Shown here one piece after another: positions 24,301 to 33,349 of a stretch of 64,000 nt of DNA. The DNA is from Durusdinium trenchii (lineage: Eukaryota; Sar; Dinophyceae; Suessiales; Symbiodiniaceae). The stretch spans positions 1,814,399-1,878,398 of the forward strand of contig CAXAMN010018890.1 in the NCBI GenBank assembly GCA_963970005.1. Reading direction: 5' to 3'. The notes beneath the pieces are model-generated. The model was not told the DNA's origin. It was given only the letters and a program-made list of their open reading frames with translations, and did not search any database. The position numbers and the translations under genes are program-made. How positions within the stretch are numbered: the stretch's first letter is position 1; each line of letters begins with the position of its first letter.

Positions 24301-24896
24301 GTTGCATCTCGATGGCAAGTTAGATTATGTCAGTCAGTCATTTGTCATTTGTCATTTGTGATTTGTCAGTGGCATGCATTTTTAACTTAGGGAAGAGATC
24401 TACGCCTACTACAATGTGTCACCATCCGTCGCTTCCAACTTGACACCATTGCCATTTGTCACCAAGCTCAAAATATTGCTACTTGGCTCCACTAGTGACG
24501 CGAGACATTTGACAAGTGACGCGTGACATTTGACAAGTGACAAGTGACGCATTGCCTTTGCTGATCGGCAGGAGTCGGCTGCTGCACAAGATTCCCAAAG
24601 ATGACACCGACTCATTTGACGCTTGGTTGATGAACGCTATCAGCAACTCGGCTATCAATGGGGCTGATGTTTTAAACAGACAGACAGACAGACAGACAAT
24701 GAACCAAGTGACAGTCGAGAGACAGGTTTTCTTTGACGGAGGCAACGAGAAGCATGGCTTTGGGACCATGGCATACTGCGATGATAGCCAAAGTTGCAGC
24801 AGACGGAGCCAATTAGAGCTGTGGTGGCAGTGGCCATTTGCCACGTGTCAACTTGCCACGTGCCACCACCAGCAGCCGCACTTGAGTAGTGTCTAA
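21373..24896 (+). CDS. Unknown multi-exon element protein with Pro/Ala and Trp/Gly-rich linkers
   Basis: I do not recognise this gene. The probable start is the ATG at 21373 (MDEYDQPSRAEEILEDEG), with a GTGCGT donor after residue 53. Further exon-like stretches lie around 21780-21865, 21960-22170, 22220-22390, 22433-22590, 22660-22795, 22906-22965, 23070-23190 and 23265-23400. A large exon at about 23612-24315 encodes a repetitive Ala/Pro/Gln tract, then a Trp/Gly-rich segment with GGWWSGDWSSGW, then an acidic tail. Later exons near 24393-24500, 24571-24670 and 24727-24830 carry motifs such as EEIYAYYNVSPS and VFFDGGNEKHGFG, and the last stop is at 24894. Introns are full of TGTCATGTGCCATTTG-like words just upstream of the acceptors. 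Exon joins are inferred, and it may be more than one gene. Confidence 0.45.
22796..22905 (+). repeat. Tandem duplication of a 55-bp intronic unit
   Basis: Two 55-bp copies (22796-22850 and 22851-22905) differ at about three positions. Each begins GACACGTGACAGGTGGCC and ends GTGCTGTCAAG. The second copy ends at a likely splice acceptor, so the 3' part of an intron seems to have been duplicated. Confidence 0.8.
23640..23815 (+). repeat. Degenerate coding repeat (Ala/Pro/Gln)
   Basis: Imperfect repeats of GGCAGCTCCAGCACAGCCACC. In the likely frame they encode APAQ/AAPAQPP units. The other two forward frames are also open, so frame choice rests on the downstream Trp/Gly and acidic segments. Confidence 0.7.
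24678..24699 (+). repeat. CAGA microsatellite
   Basis: About five copies of CAGA inside a presumed intron of the first element gene. Confidence 0.8.
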
Positions 24897-25581
24897 AACT
24901 AGTTTAATGTAAGATTGTCTTTTTGGTAAATGCGGCTGTGAAATCGAATCAGCGCACGTTTTGGCAAATGGGATTGCGAGGCATGCATTCACTTGAGATT
25001 CAAATTTCACATGTTCAACATGTTTCAGTGAAATTGTGTACAGTCAGTGTCATGTGTTTGCATCTTGTAGCCCAAAGCCCGTTCATTGCCGCTGATTGCC
25101 TCAAAAAGAGTCTGAGTGGAGTGGCGGACTGACTGAGTCAAATGTTTGTGTGACATCATTGACAACTGATTGCATGACAATTTAAGCTGTGACTTCCATT
25201 GAACCAAACGGACAGGCCTGGTGGCAGTCAGATGCAAAGCAGGGAACTCAGGGTAGCAAGGGGGCTGACATGCAATCAGTGAATGTTTTTTTGTTTTTAT
25301 CACAATGACAAGTCTTTGGTGTTTCTTTGCGTTTCTTTGCATCGATGTTCAATGTCCAGATGAGTTTGAGTCAGTCAAATTGGGCACGAGGCTTGAACTT
25401 CCATCATTGACGACCACATCTTGACTGGTTTGCGCCCCAAACCCGCGGTTGTTTGTTGGCTTGAGTGAGATGAGTGAAAATGAAGCACTTGTCATTTGTC
25501 AAACACAATTGATGTCATTTGTCATTTGGCAGAATTGACTTGCTGTGCACGCCTTGACAGTTGCCAAGTGCCACTTGCCAG
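24897..25581. other. Intergenic DNA of the element
   Basis: No frame I can defend. It is rich in TGACA/TGTCA words with short T-rich runs, and separates the first element gene from the start codon at 25582. Confidence 0.5.
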
Positions 25582-26418
25582 TATGGCAAGTCGGAGGGCT
25601 GAGCGGGCTGAGCCATGGTCTGAAGACTTTCTGTCGGCATGTGCTCGGGTTGCCCCGCTGGTCAGAATGGCACGTGTCCCGTTGACACAAGGCTGGCGTC
25701 TAAAATCCGTGTCGGTGAACTGCATGTCGGTGAACACATGACATATGACTAATGTCACTTGTCACTTGCCACTTGTCGATCTTGTACCATTGTCAGGTGA
25801 CATTGACCACCTCATCGAACGCTGCATGGGGCGCCCAATGACAGCTGACGAGGATTCCATGATGTCATGTGTCATTTGTCATGTGCCGTTTTACATACTT
25901 GGCATTGGCTGCAGGAGACACATCTCATTCCTCATCTTGAGGCGCTCCTGCCTGATATGGCATGTGTCCCCAGACAGGAGCTTGGTTGACACTGTTGTTT
26001 TGTGCATTTGTCATGTGCCATTTGTCATGTGCCGTTTACATGTCGCATCGACCGACAAACCATGAAGGAGACACATGACTCTGCTGCTCGAGCTCAAGCT
26101 ACTGAAGAGTTGGCAGAGCAGATGGGGGACGTGACATCTGAGACACCGCTGTCACTTGCCATCATGACAGATGAGGAGGTTGCCATGGTTACCTTCGAGC
26201 TGCAAGAGGGCAAGTGCCATGTGTTCAAGGATCCACCTGCCATGTGCGAGTATGAGTGCCCGATTCAGGGCCGCGTGGTAGGTAGGAGAGATGTGGTCAT
26301 TGAGCTCGTTGTTCACAGCCGAGCCCCAGGTATTTACCGAGCTTGGGTTGACCGTTTGATGCATGGCTTAATGCACATGCCAGATGTACAGGGCCCTTTT
26401 CGTGTGGTTGATGATTGA
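25582..26418 (+). CDS. Small element gene of unknown function
   Basis: Not recognised. It starts at ATG 25582 (MASRRAERAEPWSEDF). A short exon follows a CAG acceptor near 25797 (DIDHLIERCMGRPMT), and a final exon near 26061 to the stop at 26416-26418 includes TDEEVAMVTFELQEGKCHVF and ends GPFRVVDD. The product would be roughly 190-200 residues and mixed alpha/beta, without membrane segments. Introns contain TGTCATTTGTCATGTGCC-like words. Downstream is a tandem array built from the same pentamer. Exon joins are inferred. Confidence 0.5.
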
Positions 26419-26422
26419 TGTT

Positions 26423-26502
26423 TGACATGTGTCAGATGTCAATGACATGTGTCTGACATGTGTCAGATGTCAAAATGACGTGTCTGACATGTGTCAGATG
26501 TC
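26423..26502. repeat. Tandem array of TGACATGTGTC units
   Basis: About 2.6 copies of a 31-32-bp unit made almost only of TGACATGTGTCAGATGTCAA-type words. It lies directly after a stop codon, in a position suited to a 3' processing or boundary signal. Confidence 0.75.
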
Positions 26503-26673
26503 ATGTCTAAAAGGGCGTGGCAAGTCGGCAGGGAGGTGCAAAAATTGGCGCGTTTCAGTTGCATGATGTCACATGTCACATGTAATTTGTGAACTGTTGT
26601 TTCTCTTCTCCAGTCACTTGTGTTTCTTCATTTATGTTAACTTGCTCCAAGGCTTCAGCTACCAACATTGGAC

Positions 26674-27051
26674 ATGCCCGGATCTCAATTAAGCTTGCGA
26701 GTCCAGTGCTTGTCGTGGATCAAGTTAGGTTTTGACAAACAAGTTGCAGAAATTTGCAGAATCATTTCATGCGATACCATTTCAGCTGACTTGCGCGTCA
26801 CGTGTCAATTGTTGAATGATCGTCTGTCAAGGTGTGGAGCATGTTTCATCATCGAGGACATCCTTCACATGGCCTGTGCCTCATGTGCATTTCTTGGTTT
26901 AACTGCCAGTGGAGAGTGTGTGATTGAAACTTGGTACTTGGCAATGCTCAGGCTCCATCAGGGAAATTCCAGATTGGCGACGCTGGCTTGTTTCACTGCG
27001 CTGGCAACACATGTCACTTGTCATGTGACTTTTTCCTGCGCTGCCGCTTAA
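26674..27051 (+). CDS. Unknown element ORF, Cys-rich
   Basis: Open from ATG 26674 to the stop at 27049-27051 (125 residues). It reads SWIKLGFDKQVAEICRI, then CGACFIIEDILHMACASC. It is rich in Cys and hydrophobic residues, with no family recognised. A CAG acceptor lies just upstream at about 26658, so it may be an internal or last exon instead of a complete gene. The C-terminal part contains in-frame copies of the CATGTCACTTGTCATGTGAC word and could be read-through into an intron. Confidence 0.4.
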   Translation: MPGSQLSLRVQCLSWIKLGFDKQVAEICRIISCDTISADLRVTCQLLNDRLSRCGACFIIEDILHMACASCAFLGLTASGECVIETWYLAMLRLHQGNSRLATLACFTALATHVTCHVTFSCAAA

Positions 27052-27150
27052 GCCGAAGTGTGACAGTTCACGAGCTTTGCCAAGTGTTTTATGTCAAGTG
27101 AGACTTGCCATGTGTCACTTGTCACGTTTTGTCATGTGTTAAACTTAAAC

Positions 27151-27770
27151 ATGTCACGTCCTACTGTTCCGCATGGCCCCAATTTCCGGAAGATTGAGTC
27201 CAAGAACATCCTGGAAGCCATTCAGTGGCAGAAAGGACTATATGAGGTCCGCGTCACTGTCGCTTGACTTGGACCAGGGTCAGTGGAAATTTATAGTCCT
27301 GCTTGTCGAACTTGTGACATTTGCCATGTGCCATTTGCCACACCTTTCAGGATCCATCGGACGCAGAGTCACTTGACGCTCAGTCAAGTGACACATGTGC
27401 CTCTGACAAATGGCACTTCAAGATGGAAATCCGTGGGCCAGGCCGAGAAGTTGCTTTCAAAGGGACCTTGACCCCCTCGACACAGTTCAAAGACATGTGC
27501 CATCAGGGCCATCAGACACATGTCACGTGTCAGCAGCCAGATGTGGTCACGTGCCAGCAGCCAGATGTGCAACCTGACCAACCTGAGAAGCGCCGCAGGA
27601 TCGAGGTTTCACAGTGCCAAGTGACGGCGCCTGACACGTGTCAAGTGACCGCGCCTGACACCGAGTCAGTGGAGGAAGCTCCACAAACGCAGCCAACAGT
27701 CGAGGACCTCAATGAAATCAATGATTTCATAGATGTTGCCCTTGACTCTTTGAATTGGCGGCTTGACTGA
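27151..27770 (+). CDS. Small hydrophilic element protein, two exons
   Basis: The start is ATG 27151 (MSRPTVPHGPNFRKIESKN). Exon 1 probably ends near 27246 at a GTCCGC donor. Exon 2 follows a pyrimidine-rich CCTTTCAG acceptor near 27349 and runs to the stop at 27768-27770. Exon 2 holds WHFKMEIRGPGREVAFKGT, two THVTCQQPDV-like repeats, a basic EKRRRIE cluster that could be a nuclear signal, and an acidic C-terminus ending ALDSLNWRLD. Predicted length is about 170 residues. No family recognised. The intron again carries TTTGCCATGTGCCATTTGCC. Confidence 0.5.
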
Positions 27771-27830
27771 TGTGACATGTGTCAATGTGACATGTGTCAA
27801 TGTGACATGTGTCAATGTGACATGTGTCAC
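27771..27830. repeat. 15-bp tandem repeat, four copies
   Basis: TGTGACATGTGTCAA repeated four times, starting immediately after the stop codon of the preceding gene. Confidence 0.9.
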
Positions 27831-27847
27831 ATGACGTTTGTATATAC

Positions 27848-27926
27848 TAAAATTCAGCTCGGCGGGAAAAAGAGCCTAGAACTTGTATAAAATTCAGCTC
27901 GGCGGGAAAAAGAGCCTAGAACTTGT
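27848..27926 (+). promoter_or_regulatory. 40-bp tandem repeat with E2F-like sites
   Basis: Two near-identical 40-bp units (27848-27887 and 27888-27926), each with AATTCAGCTCGGCGGGAAAA. GGCGGGAAA at 27861 and 27901 matches the E2F/DP consensus known in animals and plants. The pair lies about 100 bp upstream of the next start codon. A promoter role is inference. Confidence 0.5.
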
Positions 27927-28024
27927 GCATTTGTCATGTGCCATTTGCTGTGTTCAATCATAGTTTGGATCATTTGACACGTCTATTTTATGGCTTGCAG
28001 ATGTTTGACATTTGATATTTTAGC

Positions 28025-28767
28025 ATGAGTCGCTTAGCATTGTGCCCCATGGATTTGGAGCAGATGCACCCTGCCATGTGGGCCACAGTCTTGGCCATTC
28101 CTATCCATGTGCCTTTCTTTGAAGAGGAGGGGTGTGTTGCTGCAATGGTGGTTGCTGTGTTTGCGCATGCTTAAATCCTGGCAGGAGACCTACCAACCTT
28201 GGCCAAGATATCAGGAGTAGCTTGGGCCACTGCCAAGTTGCCATGTGCTTGTGCTTGTACTTTTACTTGTTGGTTTGCAACCTTTGAGTCAGTTAACGTT
28301 GTTCACCTCAGGATGGATGGTGGGCGCAAGATTCTGCCTGACGATATCAATGAACACAGTGCTGTGGGGCAGCTCGACTTAATGGCAGCTGTCATTCGTA
28401 CAATCCCGTGTGTGTGTGGGAGAGGTTGCAGCTTCTGACACCAGGAACGCGTTTTCCCACCTCAGGGAGCAGGAGAACAGCCGTTTACGTGAGAAACTGT
28501 GCCACCATCCAGAGCTTCACCATGACATATGCACGCTTGTTCGTGATCTCAATTTAGAGGTGCGATCTTGGGTGAGGGCTGATGTGATGAGAGTTGTGAG
28601 AGCTGACACGTTTCATTTGACTGAACTTGCGTGATGTTGCGCAGGGAACGAAGTGGCAATGCCTCATCCAGATCGAAGGTGAGCTGTGGCACGCTGTGCC
28701 GAGCATGTTTGCCCATGAACCTGAAGCGTTCGTTTTCTTGCCGACCAGTGCCACAGGAAGCATCTAG
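28025..28767 (+). CDS. Unknown multi-exon element gene
   Basis: The start is ATG 28025 (MSRLALCPMDLEQMHPAMWA). Exon-like segments with AG acceptors follow near 28184 (GDLPTLAKISG), 28312 (MDGGRKILPDDINEHSAV), 28443 (NAFSHLREQENSRLREKL) and 28645 (GTKWQCLIQIEGELWHAVP), and the stop is at 28765-28767. The predicted protein is about 160-180 residues. The FSHLREQENSRLREKL stretch looks helical or coiled-coil, and the C-terminus reads like a compact beta domain. Function unknown. Exon joins are inferred from frame continuity and acceptor sites. Confidence 0.45.
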
Positions 28768-29433
28768 ACAGCACAGCAGTTATTTATTAAGTCAACTTGA
28801 CATTTGACTGACATTTGACTGGCCAGCCGCTTAGGTGACGGGGAGTTGAAATGGCGTAGTGGTGGTCTTTTCCTCCGGCGGTACGGCTGACTCACATGAC
28901 AGCTGAGCAGGCACTATGTGCCAGCGTTTTGACATGTGTCACATGATTTTGGATCCGGATATCAGGACTCCGGACTGACCGATGAAGGGGGAGCAAAATG
29001 GAGTCACGCTGTTTGAGCCACAAAGTTTGCTGTTTTGTTGAACAATATGGAAACCATGTGGCTTTTTTGAATCATGTCAGGTCACCCGTATGTGCTGATG
29101 ATTGGCTATCTTCTCAGTATAGTTTCTCAGTGACGACCAGACTATTTCAGTGATTCCGAAGAACCCAAACGACCAAAACTTTGTTGGGGAAAGGCTAGAA
29201 CTACTTCTGGAGCTCCTGCTTGCAGTTCTATGCCAGGCCAGGTCAGTCAACTTCACAGTGTTAAACTGCGTTGATACATTTTTGACCATTTTTGATCCAA
29301 ATGGGAGTTGGCCCAAATGACATGTGTAATTACAGTGACGCATATCATTTGGACTCACAGTAGTTCATGTTCAATCACAGTTTTTAGTAACAATTCATCG
29401 GTCTATTGTCATTTAACTCGCGACGGAGCTGCT
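28768..29433. other. Intergenic DNA of the element
   Basis: No good coding frame. It contains scattered TGACA words and is the presumed promoter region of the kinase gene. The kinase frame stays open upstream to 29308 but has no ATG before 29434. Confidence 0.5.
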
Positions 29434-30684
29434 ATGTCGTACACGTCCAACAAAAAGCTTGGCATCAGACGGCCGCCTTCGTCATATGCAATTTTCTTGC
29501 AGACACTTGCCAAGAACTCCAAGGGAAAAGGTAAACCAACGCATCGGCTGTACAAGAAGACATTGTGGTTCAGTGAGCCAGCTTACAAGTGGCAGTTGCT
29601 CAGTGAGGACGAGAAGAACCACTACAGGGAATTGGCAATGTCACATGGCCGTCAAAAGAAGCGAGAACGGGAATCAGTTCTTGGTATGACATCTGACGAC
29701 CTGACTCTGACACATGACGTGCTGACAGATGAAAATGTGCCAGTTGCCGAGCATGAATTTGTGTGCCATTTAGGATCCTTCTCCAAACAGTCAGTGCTTG
29801 GCCAAGGAACATATGGAGTCGTTTTTGCTTTCAAGGAAAAATTTACAGGCTTGACCGTTGCAGCAAAACTTCCAAAGGCAGCTGACAGCCAGACATGCCC
29901 ACCTGTTGACGAGCCAACCGTTGAAGATATTGAGCGCGAGAAGAACATTTTGAAGACATTCGACAGTTGTTGGATTGTCAAGTGTTTTGGGTTTGCGATT
30001 TCTTCAGGTGGTGCTGTGGCTTTGCTCCTCGAGATGGCAGAGATGTGCTTGAGAAGTTGGTTGCAGAAGAACCCGCTTTGGCCACGTGGAGTCAGCAGAC
30101 ACTCTGCCAGATGTGAGCGTTCCATCCAACTTCATCGATGGCAAATTCTTTGCCAAATGACACATGCCTTGATGTATTTGCATGCCAAGCAGGTGGTCCA
30201 CTGTGACATCAAACCGGCCAATTGCCTTGTGTTTAATAAGGGTGCAGTGGTGAAGCTTGCAGACTTGGGATGTGCCAAATGTTTGCCAGACGAGAGGCAG
30301 AAGATACAAGGGCTTGGGCGTCACTATTACACAGAACCGTATCGGGCACCTGAATTGCTTCTGCATCCTGATAGCCAAGTTACTTTCAGGTTCGAAGCTG
30401 ACATATATGCCGCTTGCTGCTCAGCCTTTGATGTGCTGGCATCTGAAGCTGTTTTGTTCAGAGAGCCACATGTCATACGCGAAGTTGTCATGTCCAAGGG
30501 GTCAATGACAGGAGAAGAGTTCCACATTTGGCGCAGTGCCAGAGATACCCGCATAGCACGTGCTGTCATGTTACGACATGGGCAGGAGTTTGTGCTACTT
30601 GGAGTCGAGTTAAAACCCAAAAGGCAAGACCTGAAGGCAATGGATTTGTTTCTCAAGGCTCGTGTTTCAGAATTGTTGCCTTGA
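29434..30684 (+). CDS. HMG-box-like domain fused to a protein kinase
   Basis: An intronless 416-residue protein. Residues 11-72 resemble an HMG box: RRPPSSYAIFL, then W53 within AYKWQLLSEDEKNHY and RELA, the usual pattern of a DNA-bending domain. The kinase domain spans about 112-350: glycine loop GQGTYGVVF (123-131), lysine K145 in VAAKL, catalytic loop HCDIKPAN with D258, K260 and N263, DLG in place of DFG (277-279), and YRAPELL (303-309). All core catalytic residues are present. The HRD arginine is replaced by Cys, as in non-RD kinases. It lies between unknown genes and the DNA methyltransferase. TGACA words are frequent even inside this intact frame. Likely nuclear; substrate unknown. Confidence 0.8.
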   Translation: MSYTSNKKLGIRRPPSSYAIFLQTLAKNSKGKGKPTHRLYKKTLWFSEPAYKWQLLSEDEKNHYRELAMSHGRQKKRERESVLGMTSDDLTLTHDVLTDENVPVAEHEFVCHLGSFSKQSVLGQGTYGVVFAFKEKFTGLTVAAKLPKAADSQTCPPVDEPTVEDIEREKNILKTFDSCWIVKCFGFAISSGGAVALLLEMAEMCLRSWLQKNPLWPRGVSRHSARCERSIQLHRWQILCQMTHALMYLHAKQVVHCDIKPANCLVFNKGAVVKLADLGCAKCLPDERQKIQGLGRHYYTEPYRAPELLLHPDSQVTFRFEADIYAACCSAFDVLASEAVLFREPHVIREVVMSKGSMTGEEFHIWRSARDTRIARAVMLRHGQEFVLLGVELKPKRQDLKAMDLFLKARVSELLP

Positions 30685-30846
30685 TGGTCCTGCCATCTTT
30701 GTCACTGATTGTTGGAGCAGCCTCAGTGTTGCCGCCTGGATAAAAAGTCCATATCACAGCTTAAATTCTACCATGTGACTGATGAGCTTGATGTTTGATG
30801 GGCATCAGTCATGTGAAAAGAGTCTGGCAACTTGTCGGCCTGCCAG

Positions 30847-31005
30847 GTCGACTTCAACTTGGACCGTATGGCCCTTGAAGTGACGCTTCACATTGTTCAC
30901 ATTGCAGCCTGCATGCAGTTACAGTTTAGTTGGTTTGTGGAAGCCTTTTGCAGCGTGCAAGTGGCTCAAGCAGCTTCGCTAGTCATCACTCCTGCTGTCA
31001 CGTGA
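30847..31005 (+). CDS. Possible small exon upstream of the methyltransferase
   Basis: After a TGCCAG acceptor the frame reads VDFNLDRMALEVTLHIVH and stays open to the TGA at 31003-31005 (52 codons). It is hydrophobic with no family recognised. It could be a separate small gene or a 5' exon. The surrounding 30685-31056 otherwise holds only motif-rich intergenic DNA. Confidence 0.3.
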   Translation, partial: VDFNLDRMALEVTLHIVHIAACMQLQFSWFVEAFCSVQVAQAASLVITPAVT

Positions 31006-31056
31006 TAGTTGACCGCATGCCAAAGTCTGATCCCCATCCTGCCACCTTTTTGAGAC

Positions 31057-32917
31057 ATGAGTTCTTGTCAGCGCGTTGTCCCATCGAAAGAAACTACTGT
31101 AAGGCCCATGAAGGTCATGAAGAAGAATAAGGCTGTGAAGAAGTATCATTTGAAAGAGAGCCTTGCTTGACATGACAAGTGTTAAACCATGACTATTTTT
31201 TGATGCTTACAATCAAAGTTGTTCCTGCTGAGGAAGTGCTTCCGGAAGACCAATGTGCCGATCCCCATTGATGGCCCAGATGGCCCGGCTGATGTCAAGT
31301 GTTCCTTCACCTGGGCCAAGGTGTTCATGAAGAGAATGGAGCGGGCACTGGGCAAGGACTTCCTCGCCAAACGTTTACGGTCATGGTCGTGGTGTATGGG
31401 CACTGCTTTCTCCGGCGTGGGCTGTGCAGAGTCGGTCATTAGCCTTTTAACACATGTTTCAATTTCAGGTGCATGTGCGTGTGTGCCATTTGTCCACGAT
31501 TCTTTAGAGTGAAAGATGGACAGCTTGCACCAAGGCAGCTTTGAGTTTGTCGAATGCTGCTAAGCCATATTTGTCGCTTTCATCCAGCCATCCAGTGATC
31601 TTCGACTGGGCTGTGGAATGCAATACCAGTTGTCAGAAGGCAGGGCACAACTCACCGAAACTGTTCGTGCATCCTTGAGTCTGTGTTGAGTAGTGCGATC
31701 TTTTTTTGGATGATTGAGGTACTCAAGAATACATATGGCATGTGCGTTGCTCCCGATATCATGGGCTTCTTTCCGGAGAAGGGGAGCTGCCACTGCATGA
31801 CACATGACAAGGTTTGCCCAGTGAAGTCGACTACTCGCAGCTTGCAAGCGCATTGAAAGTTGGTCATGTCAAGCACATAAATTAATGTAACGGGATTGCC
31901 TGCCGAGGTATGCGTGTCAACGTGGCAGGACGGACTGACTGAATTGAAAGACATGTGATTGTCAGTCTTTGCCACACGCACGATGGTTAAAGTGAACCTT
32001 GTTTCAGCCAGGAGGTCCATGTGTCTCATATTCCATGATGGGCAAGCGGCGCAAGGCCCTTGATCCTTGACATCGGCGATACTTCAAGCTTCACAAAAAT
32101 GGTGACAACAGCGACATTCTGCTGTGGGAGAATGTCACAGAGTATGACCTGACTCTGTTGACACGTGCCCTGGGGACAAAGTGGCAGGTCATGCACGCGT
32201 GCATTGATCCACAATTGTTTGGTCTTCCAGCCAGCAGGACACGCCTTTATGTGTTGGCATTCAGGAAGGACCGTCTTGCCTGGCACCCTGACGTTCCGGA
32301 CCTGCGGCAGTTGTTGAGGACATTGACTTCACGTGTTCACCGTGATTTCACATGTGACAAGTTCTGGTGGTCACCCAAGCAGACGCACCGTTTGTCACAG
32401 TCTGATGCACCACCCTCAGACCCATGTTTTTTGTTCAGTCGATTCATTTGTAATATAGCTTTTCATGTGCTATTAGCCCGTGACCGGCGTGAGGCAGCCA
32501 ACCTCGAACAATACGGCAAGCATATGCCGAAGAAGGTCATCGTTGACTTGTCACAGATGGCAAAGAATGGTCGCGGACGTGGAGCTACCCCTCCAGATCC
32601 TTTGCCAACATTGTTGACAAGTTCGGGGCGGATGTTCCACAAGGCTAGCTGCAGACAATGCGTTTTAGATAGGCAGTTTGCTTAATTATTAACATCTTTG
32701 GTTGCCGCAGTTGAGACAGCAGTTCCTGAGCGTGGAAGAGGCCTTGTCCACGCACTGCATCCCTGTGACACCTGAGGCCGCCAAGGTCAGCGGTAGCCCA
32801 CAGTTGGACATTAGCCATGTTTCACATGGGGAAGGTGTCAAGATGGCAGGGAATGCCATGAGCCTGCCCTGCGTTGGCGCAATGCTTTTGTGTGCTGGAA
32901 TTGGCTTGACCAAGTGA
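31057..32917 (+). CDS. Cytosine-C5 DNA methyltransferase, multi-exon, with in-frame TGA
   Basis: It would methylate cytosine in DNA using SAM. Start ATG 31057 (MSSCQRVVPSKE, then a Lys-rich stretch). Exon 2 (about 31228-31450) carries motif I as GTAFSGVGCAES. Exon 3 (from about 31516) carries FDWAVECNTSCQKAGHN. Exon 4 (from about 31712) carries VLKNTYGMC. INVTGLP near 31890 leads across an intron to motif IV, GGPCVSYSMMGKRR at 32011, with the catalytic Cys in PC. Motif VI is ENV at 32129. GLPASRTRLYVLAF matches motif VIII. PLPTLLTSSGRMFH matches the region after it. The last exon (from about 32714) has motif X as GNAMSLPCVGAML. A TGA at 32068-32070 interrupts the frame between motifs IV and VI, with no room for an intron, so this copy is either dead or read through. 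Confidence 0.75.
32068..32070 (+). pseudogene. In-frame TGA inside the methyltransferase
   Basis: The frame from motif IV (32008) to motif VI (ENV, 32129) is uninterrupted except for this TGA, between ALDP and HRRYFKLHKN. A TGG-to-TGA change would explain it. Spacing between the two motifs is normal for the family, so an intron is unlikely. Confidence 0.7.
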
Positions 32918-33072
32918 CACTTGCCACTTGCCAATGATTGAAGCTCAGACCCAGCTATTTGTGTCTGGGCAGGGGTTAGACAGTGGACCAACTGTCTTTT
33001 CAATATTCGATGCGGAGTGCAGGGGTTTTGAAAAGTGCATGACAGATTGATTGATTTGCTTGGATTTGGAGA

Positions 33073-33120
33073 GATGAGATTACCTAGGCGTTTTCCGGAA
33101 AACGCCTAGGTAATCTCATC
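33073..33120. repeat. 48-bp perfect palindrome
   Basis: Its arm begins GATGAGATTACCTAGGCG and its centre is TTTTCCGGAAAA, with no unpaired loop. The 36-bp core recurs at 33197-33232. Confidence 0.9.
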
Positions 33121-33145
33121 ATTCATGCATCATGATTTACATTGG

Positions 33146-33165
33146 CTTTACTTAGCCAAGTAAAG
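33146..33165. repeat. Small hairpin
   Basis: CTTTACTT, then AGCC, then AAGTAAAG: an 8-bp stem with a 4-nt loop between the two larger palindromes. Confidence 0.7.
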
Positions 33166-33196
33166 AGCATGTAATCCATTGGAATGTGCACATAAA

Positions 33197-33232
33197 ATTA
33201 CCTAGGCGTTTTCCGGAAAACGCCTAGGTAAT
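33197..33232. repeat. 36-bp perfect palindrome, second copy
   Basis: Identical to the inner 36 bp of 33073-33120 (ATTACCTAGGCG arm, TTCCGGAA centre). The flanks are unrelated, so the palindrome itself was duplicated or independently inserted. Confidence 0.9.
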
Positions 33233-33349
33233 CTATGAAGAAAAAGTTAGAACATTACCTCATATGACAAATGTTGTCATTTTCTGCTGCAGTGCCATTT
33301 GCCACCTGACAGTTGACCGAGCCGCCATCAGACCGGACTACCATCAGCC

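Larger units (their letters stand above)
32918..33349. other. Intergenic palindrome cluster
   Basis: No coding frame. It contains two copies of one perfect palindrome (33073-33120 and 33197-33232) and a smaller hairpin between them (33146-33165). It separates the methyltransferase from the next start codon. Confidence 0.7.

Noticed and set aside
27771..27830. CRISPR-like array
   Set aside because: The 15-bp units are directly tandem with no spacers, in a eukaryotic context.
29600..30656. Minus-strand ORFs across the kinase
   Set aside because: They are shadows of the intact kinase frame.
31560..32029. Minus-strand ORFs of 97-125 codons
   Set aside because: The plus strand over the same DNA carries methyltransferase exons with recognisable motifs.
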